A stretch of DNA of 64,000 nucleotides from Flavobacterium sp. HSC-61S13 (GCF_024171535.1 NZ_JALJZV010000001.1:434001-498000); one strand, 5' to 3'. Positions 1-9,018 are shown, counted from the first letter of the stretch. Numbers and translations: made by a program. The notes: a model not told the origin generated them from the sequence alone.

Positions 1-823
1 TCGTATAGTTGAGTTCGCGAACGTTCAACATCGAGTTGGTGTTCGTGATCTTTTCACTGTCTTCCGTGTTGTTTTGAAAACTGTTTAAATCGATATTCAT
101 CGTGTATTTGTCAAATTTTATTTTGACAAAAGGTTCTTTCTGTGCTTGTTGGTAGGTTTTTGCTTCTACTTCTTCGTAATAATTACCATCTATAAGGTGA
201 AGTTGTAAGATGTTAGACTCCTCTAAAGAAGCCAGCTCTCCGTTTAAGGATTTAATCACCGTTTTATTTTCATAACCTACATTCGATTTGATGTGCATGG
301 TTACGTTTTCAAGATATTGTCCTTGCTTTCCCGTTTTTTTATCAATCTTGATATTGATTTTTCCCAAATCATTAAACTGACCAGCTGCTATAGCCATGGC
401 CGGTTTGGTTTGTAAAATTTCTCTTCTCAGGTTGATAAATTGGTATTCCGATTTGGGAATGACATCATTGGCAAACCAAAAAGAGAGTAGGGCCAAAGAG
501 GTGATGAAAATGCTGAGTACTCGCATAGCTCTTTGTAGGGATATCCCTGAAGATTTCATCGCGGCAAATTCATAGTTTTCAGCAAAACTTCCAAAGGTCA
601 TGATCGACGATAGCAATACCGATAAGGGCAATACCAGCGGTATCATTTTTGGAGAATAGAAAAGAAGGAATTGTAAAATGATCCAAATATCCAAATCCTT
701 CCCAGCTAAATCAGCTATAAAAAGCCAAACACCTTGAAGGATAAAGATAAAGTAAAGTATAATAAACACTGTTGCCAGTGTTGATACAAATGTCGTTAAT
801 ATATAGCGGTCTAATATTTTCAC
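1..823 (-). CDS. LptF/LptG (YjgP/YjgQ) family permease, partial
   Basis: This is the N-terminal part of a membrane permease whose 3' end runs off the left edge. Read on the minus strand from a GTG at 823 it begins VKILDRYILTTF, followed by a hydrophobic segment (LATVFIILYFIFIL), a second around PLVLPLSVLLSSIM, and the conserved family stretch FAENYEFAAMKSSGISLQR. A third hydrophobic segment (IFITSLALLSFWF) leads into the beta-rich periplasmic domain. In the known family these proteins form the inner-membrane part of the LPS exporter LptBFG. GTG is chosen because the frame has a stop a few codons upstream and no ATG lies near. It starts 8 bp after lolA and probably shares its transcript. Whether it is LptF or LptG cannot be decided. 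Confidence 0.85.
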   Translation of the reverse strand, partial: MKILDRYILTTFVSTLATVFIILYFIFILQGVWLFIADLAGKDLDIWIILQFLLFYSPKMIPLVLPLSVLLSSIMTFGSFAENYEFAAMKSSGISLQRAMRVLSIFITSLALLSFWFANDVIPKSEYQFINLRREILQTKPAMAIAAGQFNDLGKINIKIDKKTGKQGQYLENVTMHIKSNVGYENKTVIKSLNGELASLEESNILQLHLIDGNYYEEVEAKTYQQAQKEPFVKIKFDKYTMNIDLNSFQNNTEDSEKITNTNSMLNVRELNYT

Positions 824-831
824 TCCAGAAA

Positions 832-1476
832 TTAGTCTAATTTATTTATATAATAATTAGGGTACTTTGATTCTGTAAAGTTAAAATGATTTTTCGATAA
901 AGGTTGGTTCGTTTTAAAAGAATTAATAGTTAAAATGGTTTTTGTACCATCTTTGTTGACTTCAATTTTGTTATAGATGTTTTTTGTTTGTGTATCTATA
1001 CCCAATAGAATTTCTTTAATGTTTGATTTTGAATTCGTTGGAGTCAGTTTTACATATTGTATTTGTCTTCCGCGAATATTTTGTAGTATATCCCAGTTAT
1101 AATTATAACCCGTATTAAAAAATACCAATATTTTAGATGGAGTTAGGGCATTTGAATCCGAAGGATTGTACTTGCTAATGGTAACTTCTTCATCTTCGGG
1201 TACTATGGTATAGATCTTAGTGCCGTCAAATATTTTAGTCATCCCCATAAAGTTGAAAACATAAAGGTCTTTTTGTACCGTTAGGTTTCCCTTGCTGTCT
1301 TGATTGGAGTTATCGTGAGAATTTCTCGTGCTGTAATTAAAGTCAATAACGATGTTATTGTAGCTATTGATTTTATTAGACACTTCATCTAAAAGGGCCT
1401 TGGCTTTGGCACTGTTTTGTGCTGTGGCACTAAAACAAAGAAAACTCAATAGGAAGCCGTAAAGTATATTTTTCAT
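832..1476 (-). CDS. lolA: LolA-like outer-membrane lipoprotein carrier protein
   Basis: This 214-residue protein has a signal peptide (MKNILYGFLLSFLCFSATAQ, cleavage near residue 20) and the LolA-type half-barrel pattern. LLDEVSNKINSYNNIVIDFNY is followed by alternating short strands, then FDGTKIYTIVPEDEEVTISKY and the late TNSKSNIKEILLGIDTQTKNIYNKIEV. In the known family the periplasmic carrier moves lipoproteins from LolCDE to the outer membrane. It lies 5 bp downstream of ftsK and 8 bp upstream of the LptF/G-type permease, so all three probably form one envelope and division operon. Flavobacterial LolA homologues are divergent, so the assignment rests on fold pattern and gene order. Confidence 0.8.
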   Translation of the reverse strand: MKNILYGFLLSFLCFSATAQNSAKAKALLDEVSNKINSYNNIVIDFNYSTRNSHDNSNQDSKGNLTVQKDLYVFNFMGMTKIFDGTKIYTIVPEDEEVTISKYNPSDSNALTPSKILVFFNTGYNYNWDILQNIRGRQIQYVKLTPTNSKSNIKEILLGIDTQTKNIYNKIEVNKDGTKTILTINSFKTNQPLSKNHFNFTESKYPNYYINKLD

Positions 1477-1481
1477 GGTGG

Positions 1482-3941
1482 TTAGTTTTGTTCGTCTTTA
1501 AAAAAGTTATCTAAAGCGACTAAATCGGAAATCATAACGCTACGAGCTTTACTACCCTCAAATGGACCTACGATACCCGCAGCTTCCAACTGATCGATAA
1601 TTCTTCCAGCGCGATTGTATCCCAATTTTAATTTACGTTGTAATAGAGAGGCAGAACCCTGTTGTGCTACAACAATAATTTCAGCAGCTTCTCTAAACAA
1701 AGTGTCGCGATCACTGATATCAATATCAAGACTTGTGCCACTTTCTTCACCGGAGAATTCCGGTAGTAAATAAGCATCTGCATAAGCTTTTTGAGACCCG
1801 ATAAAATCGGTTACTCGTTCTACTTCAGGTGTATCGACAAAAGCACATTGTACGCGGACTAATTCGTTTCCATGAGTAAATAACATATCCCCTCTACCGA
1901 TCAACTGATCAGCTCCTTGACTGTCTAAAATCGTTCTAGAGTCAATTTTAGAGGTTACTCTAAAGGCAATCCTAGCCGGGAAGTTGGCTTTGATAATACC
2001 TGTAATAACGTTGACCGAGGGTCTTTGTGTAGCAATGATTAAGTGAATACCAATAGCACGAGCCAACTGCGCCAAACGTGCGATTGGGGTTTCCACCTCC
2101 TTACCGGCTGTCATGATCAAATCGGCAAACTCATCGACTACCAAAACGATATACGGTAAAAATCGGTGTCCGTTTTCTGGGTTTAATTTACGTTGTTTGA
2201 ATTTGTCGTTGTATTCCTTGATGTTTCTAACCATAGCATCCTTAAGCAGGTTGTAACGGTTGTCCATCTCCACACAAAGTGAGTTCAACGTATTGATTAC
2301 TTTGGTGTTGTCGGTAATAATTGCATCACCTGAATCGGGTAGTTTAGCCAAATAGTGACGTTCGATTTTGTTGAATAGGGTTAATTCTACCTTTTTCGGA
2401 TCTACCAATACGAATTTTACTTCGGCAGGGTGTTTTTTGTATAGTAATGATGTTAATACAGCATTTAACCCTACGGATTTACCTTGGCCCGTTGCTCCAG
2501 CCATTAATAAATGGGGCATTTTAGCTAAGTCTACCACAAAGGTTTCGTTGGAAATCGTTTTACCCAAAGCGATCGGTAATTCCATTTCAGCATTCTGAAA
2601 TTTAGGTGAAGCCACAACACTGCGCATCGATACCATCGATGGGTTTTTGTTGGGAACTTCTATACCAATAGTACCTTTACCTGGAATCGGTGCGATAATA
2701 CGAATTCCCAATGCGGATAGGGATAAGGCAATATCGTCTTCTAAGTTTTTAATTTTTGATATACGCACTCCGGCTTCTGGTACAATCTCGTAAAGGGTTA
2801 CTGTTGGACCAACCGTAGCTTTGATTTGTGCAATATCTATTTTGTAGTTGCGAAGGGTATCGACAATTTTGTTTTTGTTTTCTTCTAATTCGGCCTGATT
2901 TATCGTGATTCCTCCCGTACCGTAATCCTTAAGTAGTTCGATGGTAGGGAATTGGTAATTAGATAATTCTAAGGTCGGATCAAATTCACCAAAGTCCTGT
3001 ACGAGTTTAGCGGCTAAATTCTCTTCAACAGTCGCTTCTTCTTGTACGGCTTCAATTACGAGTTCTTGCCCTTGTTCTGAGGTTGTATCCGCAACGCTTT
3101 TCTGATTTTTGTGAAAATCAATTTCAGAACTGTTTTCTATAGTAGGTTTAAAGCTCTTGTGGTCCAAGTCTAATGCAACTGCTTTTTGTGGGCTTGCGAC
3201 CTCTTTTTTAGGCAATGCAGCGGTAACAGCAGCTTGCTGAGTAACTGAAAAATCCTGTTTAGTGCTAACCTCTGGTGTTGCTTTAGAAGGTTCTTCTGCG
3301 ATGATCTCATCGTCGGATTCTTCCTTGTCTTTGGAGATTGAAAAATCTTGTATTTTGTTTCGCAAGCCAGTAGGGGATACCTTTAATCTGAAGATGATAA
3401 AAACCACTAAAGAGAAAACCAATAATAAAATAGTTCCGGTTTTGCCCAAGTAATCTTGTAAATACATATTGATTTCAAAGCCGATCACTCCACCCAAAAG
3501 TGGATTGCTGTCCCAGAAGAAACCTAGAATAACCGATAGGATTATAATTGAAAAGAGATCCCAAAAAAGAATTTTTTTAAATCTGCTAGCAGCGATACCA
3601 AAGAACAGGAATAGACCCGCGTAAATCAGTATTTTAACGAAGATAAAGGAAGCCAGTCCAAAACCTTCATAGATAAAGAAATGCGATAGATAAGCGCCTA
3701 ATTTGCCCAGCCAATTGTATACAACTTCATTTCGTTCGGAAAATAAATCCACATTGCTTTGATCGTAGTATCCAGTAATAAAATAGGAGATAAAACTAAG
3801 CAATAGGGCTACGGCAGAGATGATTAATACCACGGAGATGATAAACTTACTGTTGTTCATCACTGAGGTATTCGGAATCGGTTGTTCCTTAGGTGTTTTA
3901 TTGGATTTTTTCTTAGTCGTTTCGTTTTTTGTTTTCGCCAT
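1482..3941 (-). CDS. ftsK: DNA translocase FtsK/SpoIIIE
   Basis: The 819-residue protein starts with a Lys-rich cytoplasmic tail, then four hydrophobic segments within about residues 30-185. A charged Glu/Pro/Ser-rich linker of about 130 residues follows, then the motor domain. Walker A (GATGQGKS) lies near residue 481, Walker B (LVVDEFADL) near 607, and a C-terminal winged-helix gamma domain near 755-815 carries the YNRAGRIIDQLEAAGIVGP pattern. The known role is septum-located pumping of chromosome termini and activation of XerCD at dif. Length is normal for Bacteroidota. The gene lies 18 bp after the DAG-kinase gene and leads into lolA. Confidence 0.97.
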   Translation of the reverse strand: MAKTKNETTKKKSNKTPKEQPIPNTSVMNNSKFIISVVLIISAVALLLSFISYFITGYYDQSNVDLFSERNEVVYNWLGKLGAYLSHFFIYEGFGLASFIFVKILIYAGLFLFFGIAASRFKKILFWDLFSIIILSVILGFFWDSNPLLGGVIGFEINMYLQDYLGKTGTILLLVFSLVVFIIFRLKVSPTGLRNKIQDFSISKDKEESDDEIIAEEPSKATPEVSTKQDFSVTQQAAVTAALPKKEVASPQKAVALDLDHKSFKPTIENSSEIDFHKNQKSVADTTSEQGQELVIEAVQEEATVEENLAAKLVQDFGEFDPTLELSNYQFPTIELLKDYGTGGITINQAELEENKNKIVDTLRNYKIDIAQIKATVGPTVTLYEIVPEAGVRISKIKNLEDDIALSLSALGIRIIAPIPGKGTIGIEVPNKNPSMVSMRSVVASPKFQNAEMELPIALGKTISNETFVVDLAKMPHLLMAGATGQGKSVGLNAVLTSLLYKKHPAEVKFVLVDPKKVELTLFNKIERHYLAKLPDSGDAIITDNTKVINTLNSLCVEMDNRYNLLKDAMVRNIKEYNDKFKQRKLNPENGHRFLPYIVLVVDEFADLIMTAGKEVETPIARLAQLARAIGIHLIIATQRPSVNVITGIIKANFPARIAFRVTSKIDSRTILDSQGADQLIGRGDMLFTHGNELVRVQCAFVDTPEVERVTDFIGSQKAYADAYLLPEFSGEESGTSLDIDISDRDTLFREAAEIIVVAQQGSASLLQRKLKLGYNRAGRIIDQLEAAGIVGPFEGSKARSVMISDLVALDNFFKDEQN

Positions 3942-3959
3942 TAGTGTAAAAAATTCTTT

Positions 3960-4328
3960 TTAAAACAATTTAGGGTAATAGATCATAATACCAATGATCA
4001 GTGCAGTTAGTGCCGATATTGTCACGGCACCTGCAGCTACATCTTTGATCAGACCTATTTTTTTATGGAAATCTGGATGTATAAAATCGGCCATTTCCTC
4101 AATTGCCGTATTGATTCCCTCCATGCTTAAAACTAAACCGATGGAGAAAATTTGCATCATCCACTCTGTAGTACTGATTTTAAAGTAAAAACCAGCAATA
4201 GTGGCCAAAGCAGCGATAATCAATTGAGTAATGATGCTGTGCTCTTTAGATATCAAACGATACAATCCGACAAAGGCGTATTTGATGCTTTTCAATCTTC
4301 CGATCACAAATGATTTTATACTTGTCAT
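3960..4328 (-). CDS. Diacylglycerol kinase family protein
   Basis: The 122-residue integral membrane protein has three hydrophobic helices and the conserved prokaryotic DgkA-type segment EGINTAIEEMADFIHPDFHKKIGLIKDVAAGAV. In that motif the Glu residues and Asn are the metal and active-site residues of the family. Family members phosphorylate diacylglycerol or undecaprenol at the inner membrane, and the two cannot be told apart here. Its ATG overlaps the tpx stop codon by one base, implying translational coupling, and it is followed 18 bp later by ftsK. Confidence 0.9.
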   Translation of the reverse strand: MTSIKSFVIGRLKSIKYAFVGLYRLISKEHSIITQLIIAALATIAGFYFKISTTEWMMQIFSIGLVLSMEGINTAIEEMADFIHPDFHKKIGLIKDVAAGAVTISALTALIIGIMIYYPKLF

Positions 4329-4828
4329 TATTTTAATGCTTCAAATACTTTTGTGTAATTAGGTTCGTTGGCGATTTCGCTAACTTGTTCTTCATAAACG
4401 ACTTGGTGGTCACTGTTTAAAGCAACGATACAACGAGAGTGCAAACCGTTTAGAGGACCATCAATAATGGTTAGTCCGTAGTTTTTACCGAAATCTCCTG
4501 TTCTAAAATCGGATAACATCACCACGTTCTCAATGCCTTCAGCACCACAAAAGCGCGCTTGAGCAAATGGCAAGTCACGGGAAATACACAATACTACTGT
4601 ATTATCAAGTGAAGCGGCCTCTTGGTTGAAATGTCTAACAGATGCAGAGCAAGTCGGCGTATCTATACTAGGAAAAATGTTTAAAATAAGTCTTTTTCCA
4701 CTGAAATCTTTTAGAGATACTGTAGATAGATCCGTTTTAACCAATTCGAAATCAATTGCTTTAGTTCCGATTGCAGGTAGTTGACCAACTGTATGAACAG
4801 CGTTGTTTTTTAGAGTAATTGTAGCCAT
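4328..4828 (-). CDS. tpx: Thiol peroxidase Tpx
   Basis: The 166-residue atypical 2-Cys peroxiredoxin has the Tpx signature FPSIDTPTCSASVRHFN with the peroxidatic Cys in TPTC. The resolving Cys lies about 35 residues later in AQARFCGAEG, and the C-terminal YEEQVSEIANEPNY is also typical. Tpx reduces H2O2 and alkyl hydroperoxides using thioredoxin. A TAATTTTG element at 4851-4858 (minus strand) fits a Bacteroidota promoter about 25 bases upstream of the start. The stop overlaps the start of the DAG-kinase gene, so oxidative defence is coupled to the envelope operon. Confidence 0.96.
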   Translation of the reverse strand: MATITLKNNAVHTVGQLPAIGTKAIDFELVKTDLSTVSLKDFSGKRLILNIFPSIDTPTCSASVRHFNQEAASLDNTVVLCISRDLPFAQARFCGAEGIENVVMLSDFRTGDFGKNYGLTIIDGPLNGLHSRCIVALNSDHQVVYEEQVSEIANEPNYTKVFEALK

Positions 4829-4850
4829 AGTATATCGCGATTTAAAAAAT

Positions 4851-4858
4851 CAAAATTA
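4851..4858 (-). promoter_or_regulatory. Putative tpx promoter -7 element
   Basis: Read on the minus strand the bases are TAATTTTG, a perfect match to the Bacteroidota -7 consensus TAnnTTTG, 23 bases upstream of the tpx ATG. No clear -33 TTG is visible. Confidence 0.45.
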
Positions 4859-5047
4859 GACATTTTTATCCGAGTCTGGAAGTTTCGCTTTCATTTTATT
4901 TATACCAACGGTTTTAGGATAAATTTCCAACTCTAGAATGCGTGACAATCGCTTATTAAGTAAAAAAAATTGTTCTATTTTGATGATCTTGACCCTTTAA
5001 TGAGCTATTATAAACTTGTTCTTATTAGGGATTTAGAAGCGAATACA

Positions 5048-5449
5048 TTATTTCTTTACCAGGGTGTTTTGACAAGATTGTTTTACTGTATTATAATTAA
5101 TCCACCAATTTTCAAGGGTATCAATCACTGGTAGTAGGGTTTTGCCCAAAGCTGTTAGTTTGTATTCAACACGTGGAGGAGATTCGGCAAATACCTCGCG
5201 TTCGAGTATGCCATCGCGTTCGAGTTCTCGCAGTTTTGCCGTCAGGGTACCTTGTGCTAGGTTTTCCATATCGCGCTTTAGGGTTCCGAACCTTTTAGGA
5301 CATTGGTGCGCAACGGCTTTGATCAATAAAATTTTCCATTTTCCGCCAATTACTTTAAAAAGGGAAACCAATTCTAAATTATCGGGTTTTAATTCTATCT
5401 TTTTTGAAGGGCTAATCATCTCATTATCACTATTGGTCTGATTTTTCAT
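5048..5449 (-). CDS. HxlR-family winged-helix transcriptional regulator
   Basis: The 133-residue protein carries the HxlR domain over residues 25-120: GGKWKILLIKAVAHQCPKRFGTLKRDM, then GTLTAKLRELERDGILEREV as recognition helix and wing, then PPRVEYKLTALGKTLLPVIDTLENWW. Family members are homodimeric regulators that often sense electrophiles or redox state. It is divergent from an MFS exporter only 85 bp away, the usual arrangement for a local regulator of an efflux pump. A perfect CATACT-A-AGTATG palindrome overlaps its start codon and is a plausible autoregulatory operator. The usual N-terminal Cys of redox-sensing members is not visible; the only Cys residues are mid-protein and near the C-terminus. 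Confidence 0.92.
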   Translation of the reverse strand: MKNQTNSDNEMISPSKKIELKPDNLELVSLFKVIGGKWKILLIKAVAHQCPKRFGTLKRDMENLAQGTLTAKLRELERDGILEREVFAESPPRVEYKLTALGKTLLPVIDTLENWWINYNTVKQSCQNTLVKK

Positions 5450-5459
5450 ACTAAGTATG
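5447..5459. promoter_or_regulatory. Palindromic putative HxlR operator
   Basis: CATACT-A-AGTATG is a perfect 13-base palindrome overlapping the ATG of the HxlR gene and lying in the 85-bp divergent region. Known HxlR/YodB-type operators are inverted repeats with TACT...AGTA half-sites, which this matches in the core with a shorter spacer. The assignment is inferred from position and symmetry. Confidence 0.35.
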
Positions 5460-5534
5460 TTTTTTATAACTAGTTGTGAATCTCTTTATTAAACTCTAAT
5501 TTCGTTTCAAATTTACAAAAAAAACAGTCTTAAA

Positions 5535-6926
5535 ATGGAAGTATCTCGTCAGAAATGGATCGCTTTAGTGTTGGTGTCCATGGCTATTTTTCTTTGTGTC
5601 ATCGATTTGTTTATAGTCAATGTCGCTATTCCGACCATTAAAATTGCGTTAAACGCCAGTGATGCAGATTCACAACTCGTTGTGGTGCTGTACGTGATTG
5701 GTTATGCCGGTTTTTTGATTGCAGGGAGTAAGGCAGGGGATTATTTTGGCAGAAAAAAGGTTTACTTAATCGGTATGTTGATTTTTACTTTGGCCTCGGC
5801 GTTGTGCAGTATATCACAAACTGCTTTACAACTCAATTTATCCCGACTTTTACAGGGAATTAGTGCCGCTTTTATGGTTCCTCAAGGCTTGGCGTTGATT
5901 CCGTTGATCTTTGCAAACAATGCCGACAAGGTTAAGGCCTATGGCATCTATGGCAGTATAGCGGGAGTAGCTTCGGTGATAGGACAGTTTTTAGGGGGAT
6001 TACTTCCAGACATACATACGTTTATCGAGGGGTGGAGAATGATTTTTGTGATCAACATACCCGTTGGTCTGATCGCTATATACTGGGGTTATAAATTATT
6101 GCCAGAAAGTGAGCGACAAAACCGTTTGAGTTTTGATTTCGTTGGACAAACATTACTGTTGTTTTTGCTGGTAGGATTTATTTATCCGCTGATAGAAGGA
6201 CGTGAGAAAAACTGGCCGCTGTGGAGTTTAGTTGTGTTGGGTTTGAGCGGGATATTGGCCCTGGTATTTATCGCTCATCAGCGCTATCGAAAACAACAGG
6301 GTAAATCGGTGTTAATCGATATAAAGGTGTTTGCATTTGCCGATTTTAATTTGGGATTGGCAGCCGTTATTTTATATTTTATGGTGCAGGATACCTATTT
6401 TTTTATCAATGCAATGTATCTCCAAAATGGTTTAGCTATTAGTTCAACTCAAACGGGGTATTATTTTGTATTTCAAGGCTTAGGATATGTATTGGCTTCG
6501 GTGATTGCGGTTAAGTTACTCGATAAATTACAAGAGAAATTGATTGTGATTGGTGTAATGATTATGGTGTTTTCTTTGTCAGCACATCTCTATGTTTTTA
6601 GTACATCAGAGATTCATCCTATTTTGGTTTATGGAATTTTATTTATTTACGGATTGGGTTGTGGGACGGTCTTGCCTTGTATGTTGACGGTAGCGATTCG
6701 CCACATACCCGATGATTTAGTCGGGGCCGCATCCGGTGTTTATCTAACCGTACAACAATTAGCCATAGCGCTTGGTATAGCATTAATAGTTGGACTGTTT
6801 TTTAATAGGATTGAAAGTGCGTCTTATTTTATAGCATACCAGACCGTTACCTGGTTTAATGTCATTTTGTTGCTAGGTGTAGGCGTGATGTTTGCCTTTA
6901 AGATTCGTAAAAACATGGCCAAATAG
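5535..6926 (+). CDS. MFS transporter, DHA2-like drug exporter
   Basis: The 463-residue protein is almost entirely hydrophobic, with about 14 predicted membrane segments. It has the DHA2 opening SMAIFLCVIDLFIVNVAIPTI (motif D1), the loop motif A-like GSKAGDYFGRKKVYLIG, and motif C-like LIPLIFANN...GIYGSIAGVASVIGQFLGGLL. Such proteins are proton-driven exporters of drugs or small hydrophobic compounds at the inner membrane; the substrate cannot be read. It is divergently paired with the HxlR gene, which probably controls it. Confidence 0.9.
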   Translation: MEVSRQKWIALVLVSMAIFLCVIDLFIVNVAIPTIKIALNASDADSQLVVVLYVIGYAGFLIAGSKAGDYFGRKKVYLIGMLIFTLASALCSISQTALQLNLSRLLQGISAAFMVPQGLALIPLIFANNADKVKAYGIYGSIAGVASVIGQFLGGLLPDIHTFIEGWRMIFVINIPVGLIAIYWGYKLLPESERQNRLSFDFVGQTLLLFLLVGFIYPLIEGREKNWPLWSLVVLGLSGILALVFIAHQRYRKQQGKSVLIDIKVFAFADFNLGLAAVILYFMVQDTYFFINAMYLQNGLAISSTQTGYYFVFQGLGYVLASVIAVKLLDKLQEKLIVIGVMIMVFSLSAHLYVFSTSEIHPILVYGILFIYGLGCGTVLPCMLTVAIRHIPDDLVGAASGVYLTVQQLAIALGIALIVGLFFNRIESASYFIAYQTVTWFNVILLLGVGVMFAFKIRKNMAK

Positions 6927-7005
6927 TTAGTTTGAAAATGCTGATGATAAGTTGATTCGGCTTTGTCAATTCTTTTTGTAATTTAGTGCCTTTAAAAAAT
7001 ATACT

Positions 7006-7536
7006 ATGACTGGATGTAATAAAACGCTTGCTGGGTTTGTAATGATGGTATTAGCTGTTGTTGGAAGCTCTTGTAACAATAAGAAAGAGCAACCAAACTA
7101 TGAAGTTAAGGCCTCTACTACAGTGGTTGTCGAGGACGCAACGTTTGAAATTCAAATTTTAAATCCAAATCTTTCCACGGTTCAAGAAATCAAATACACA
7201 GGAAAGAAAATGGGCGATTTTTATAAAATAGAGAATCACAACATTAAAAAGGAGGGTGAGGTGTCGAAGACTCTGTTTAGCAAGTCCTATTTGGTGGAGG
7301 CATCCAAATTCAAATTGGTATATGAACTGATAAAAAATCGTGTCAATCACAACCAAGCACCTATAGTGTTTTCTGATTCGAACCCTGTTATAACATCGAT
7401 CCGTTTACATACAGATGAAAGCGTAAAAACAAAACAACTCGATTTGGAAGCCGCTGCTGCATTTGAAAAAGAGTTATTTCGTTTGTTAGATGGAGATACG
7501 GCTGCTCCTAAAGTTGTCGAAATACCGACACATTAG
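7006..7536 (+). CDS. Predicted lipoprotein of unknown function
   Basis: The 176-residue protein has a short hydrophobic leader (LAGFVMMVLAVVGSSC) with a lipobox-like VGSSC and lipidated Cys near residue 23, followed by NNKKEQPNYEVK. The remainder is charged and mostly beta/alpha without a recognised domain. It ends before a bidirectional-looking hairpin at 7681-7704. Upstream, TAATTTAG near 6980 is a one-mismatch promoter match. No function is assigned. Confidence 0.7.
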   Translation: MTGCNKTLAGFVMMVLAVVGSSCNNKKEQPNYEVKASTTVVVEDATFEIQILNPNLSTVQEIKYTGKKMGDFYKIENHNIKKEGEVSKTLFSKSYLVEASKFKLVYELIKNRVNHNQAPIVFSDSNPVITSIRLHTDESVKTKQLDLEAAAAFEKELFRLLDGDTAAPKVVEIPTH

Positions 7537-7680
7537 AAATCTGTGAACAAGTAGTATCTAAAACCTTGAGAACTCTATTTTTAAAATGGATTTATCGTTC
7601 AGCTAGTTGTATTAAGTTATTTTTCATCAGTAAATCGAAACGAATCAAACACATACTTGTTTTGATAAATTAAAATGAAA

Positions 7681-7704
7681 AAAGCCCTCATTAGAGGGCT
7701 TTTT
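7681..7704. terminator. Intrinsic terminator, bidirectional
   Basis: Stem AAAGCCCTC / GAGGGCTTT with a 4-base loop, flanked by an A-run on the left and a T-run on the right. It lies between a plus-strand lipoprotein gene and the minus-strand DUF6952 gene, so it can serve both. Confidence 0.85.
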
Positions 7705-7723
7705 ATATTTACAAAAACATATA

Positions 7724-7981
7724 TTATTTATCAATCGATCCTAAGACACGTTGCATAAATGCATTTAAAGCTTCTTTTTTGCTAGCGCCTTCCTTGATCA
7801 TTTTATTGACCTCAATAGCACCATACATATTGGAAATTAATTCTCCAATAACATCCAACTCTTCATCTTTTAAAGAAGGAACTTCTGTCAGTGCTTCTAG
7901 CACTTCAATGGTTTCAATGATGTAATCTTGATCGTTTTCTTCAATAAACTCTGTTAAATGTTTGATTATCGGTAATTTCAT
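7724..7981 (-). CDS. DUF6952 family small protein
   Basis: The 85-residue acidic, helical protein (starts MKLPIIKHLTEFIEEND) matches the small family that in Flavobacteriia follows a peroxiredoxin and a thioredoxin. It is third in the order Prx, Trx, DUF6952 here, with gaps of 18 and 34 bp, and ends at the terminator 7681-7704. The conserved neighbourhood suggests an accessory role in peroxide handling, which is inference. No catalytic residues or Cys are present. Confidence 0.8.
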   Translation of the reverse strand: MKLPIIKHLTEFIEENDQDYIIETIEVLEALTEVPSLKDEELDVIGELISNMYGAIEVNKMIKEGASKKEALNAFMQRVLGSIDK

Positions 7982-8015
7982 ATTATAGGACTTATGAGTT
8001 AATATTTATAGAAAA

Positions 8016-8324
8016 TTAAGCTATTTCGTTTACCAATTCACTTAACACTTCTGCTTTGTTTGTTTGAGTCTGATTTTTCAATGTTCCTCCTACAAATGTA
8101 GCAAATGTCGGTAAGTTAGATACGTCAGCCAGTTTTCTTGATTCCGGAAAATTCTCAGCATCGGCAATTACGAAAGTAATGTCTTCTTTCTCTGTTGCCA
8201 ATTTTTTGAATTTAGGTTTCATAATTCTACAATTTCCACACCAAGAGGCAGAAAATTGCACCACTACTTTTTGGTTTGAATTTACAATCTCTTGTAAATT
8301 ATCTTGATCTAATTCGATTAGCAT
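8016..8324 (-). CDS. Thioredoxin family protein
   Basis: The 102-residue single-domain thioredoxin fold has active site SASWCGNCRIMKPKF, a CGNC variant of the classical CGPC, and the cis-Pro loop VSNLPTFATF. It lacks a signal peptide and so is cytoplasmic. It lies 18 bp downstream of the 2-Cys peroxiredoxin and is probably its electron donor, which is inference from operon structure. The GN dipeptide should alter redox potential relative to CGPC. Confidence 0.93.
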   Translation of the reverse strand: MLIELDQDNLQEIVNSNQKVVVQFSASWCGNCRIMKPKFKKLATEKEDITFVIADAENFPESRKLADVSNLPTFATFVGGTLKNQTQTNKAEVLSELVNEIA

Positions 8325-8342
8325 ATTTTTTGTTTTTTTTAA

Positions 8343-8981
8343 TTAGTTTTGACTTAGGTAAGAAGCAACACCATCTCTATTGGCATTCATTGCTTCTTTT
8401 CCTTCTTCCCAGTTTGCAGGACAAACTTCACCATGCGTTTGTACGTGAGTATACGCATCAATTAATCTTAGGTATTCGTTTACGTTTCTTCCTAATGGCA
8501 TATCGTTAACAGATTCATGGAAAATTTTTCCAGTTTCATCGATTAAATACGTAGCGCGGTAAGTTACGTTAGATCCATTGATGATTACAGCATCCAATTC
8601 TTCATTGTATTCTGTGCTTTCAACGTCTAAGATACCTAAAACGTTAGATAGGTTACGTGTAGTATCTGCAAGGATTGGGTAAGTAACTCCTTCAATACCA
8701 CCATTGTTTTTTGATGTATTTAACCAAGCAAAATGTACTTCGTTAGTATCACATGATGCACCGATAACTAAAGTGTTTCTCTTCTCAAATTCTGGTAAAG
8801 CTGCTTGGAAAGCATGTAATTCTGTTGGACAAACAAAAGTAAAATCTTTAGGGTACCAGAACAAGATAACTTTTTTATTGTTTTTTGTTGCCTCTTCAAA
8901 TATATTGATTCTTAAATCATCTCCCATTTCTGAAATGGCGTCTACTGTAATGTTTGGGAATTTTTTACCTACTAATGACAT
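8343..8981 (-). CDS. Typical 2-Cys peroxiredoxin (AhpC/Prx1 type)
   Basis: The 212-residue protein has the peroxidatic site FWYPKDFTFVCPTEL and the C-terminal resolving Cys in HGEVCPANW, followed by an extended C-terminal arm (EEGKEAMNANRDGVASYLSQN), so it is a typical 2-Cys enzyme. It reduces H2O2, organic peroxides or peroxynitrite in the cytoplasm. It leads an apparent operon with thioredoxin and DUF6952. A TAATTTTG promoter element lies at 9019-9026. No OxyR-type site was recognised. Confidence 0.95.
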   Translation of the reverse strand: MSLVGKKFPNITVDAISEMGDDLRINIFEEATKNNKKVILFWYPKDFTFVCPTELHAFQAALPEFEKRNTLVIGASCDTNEVHFAWLNTSKNNGGIEGVTYPILADTTRNLSNVLGILDVESTEYNEELDAVIINGSNVTYRATYLIDETGKIFHESVNDMPLGRNVNEYLRLIDAYTHVQTHGEVCPANWEEGKEAMNANRDGVASYLSQN

Positions 8982-9018
8982 AGTTTTATGTTTTATGATT
9001 ACTATTAATTTGGAATGT

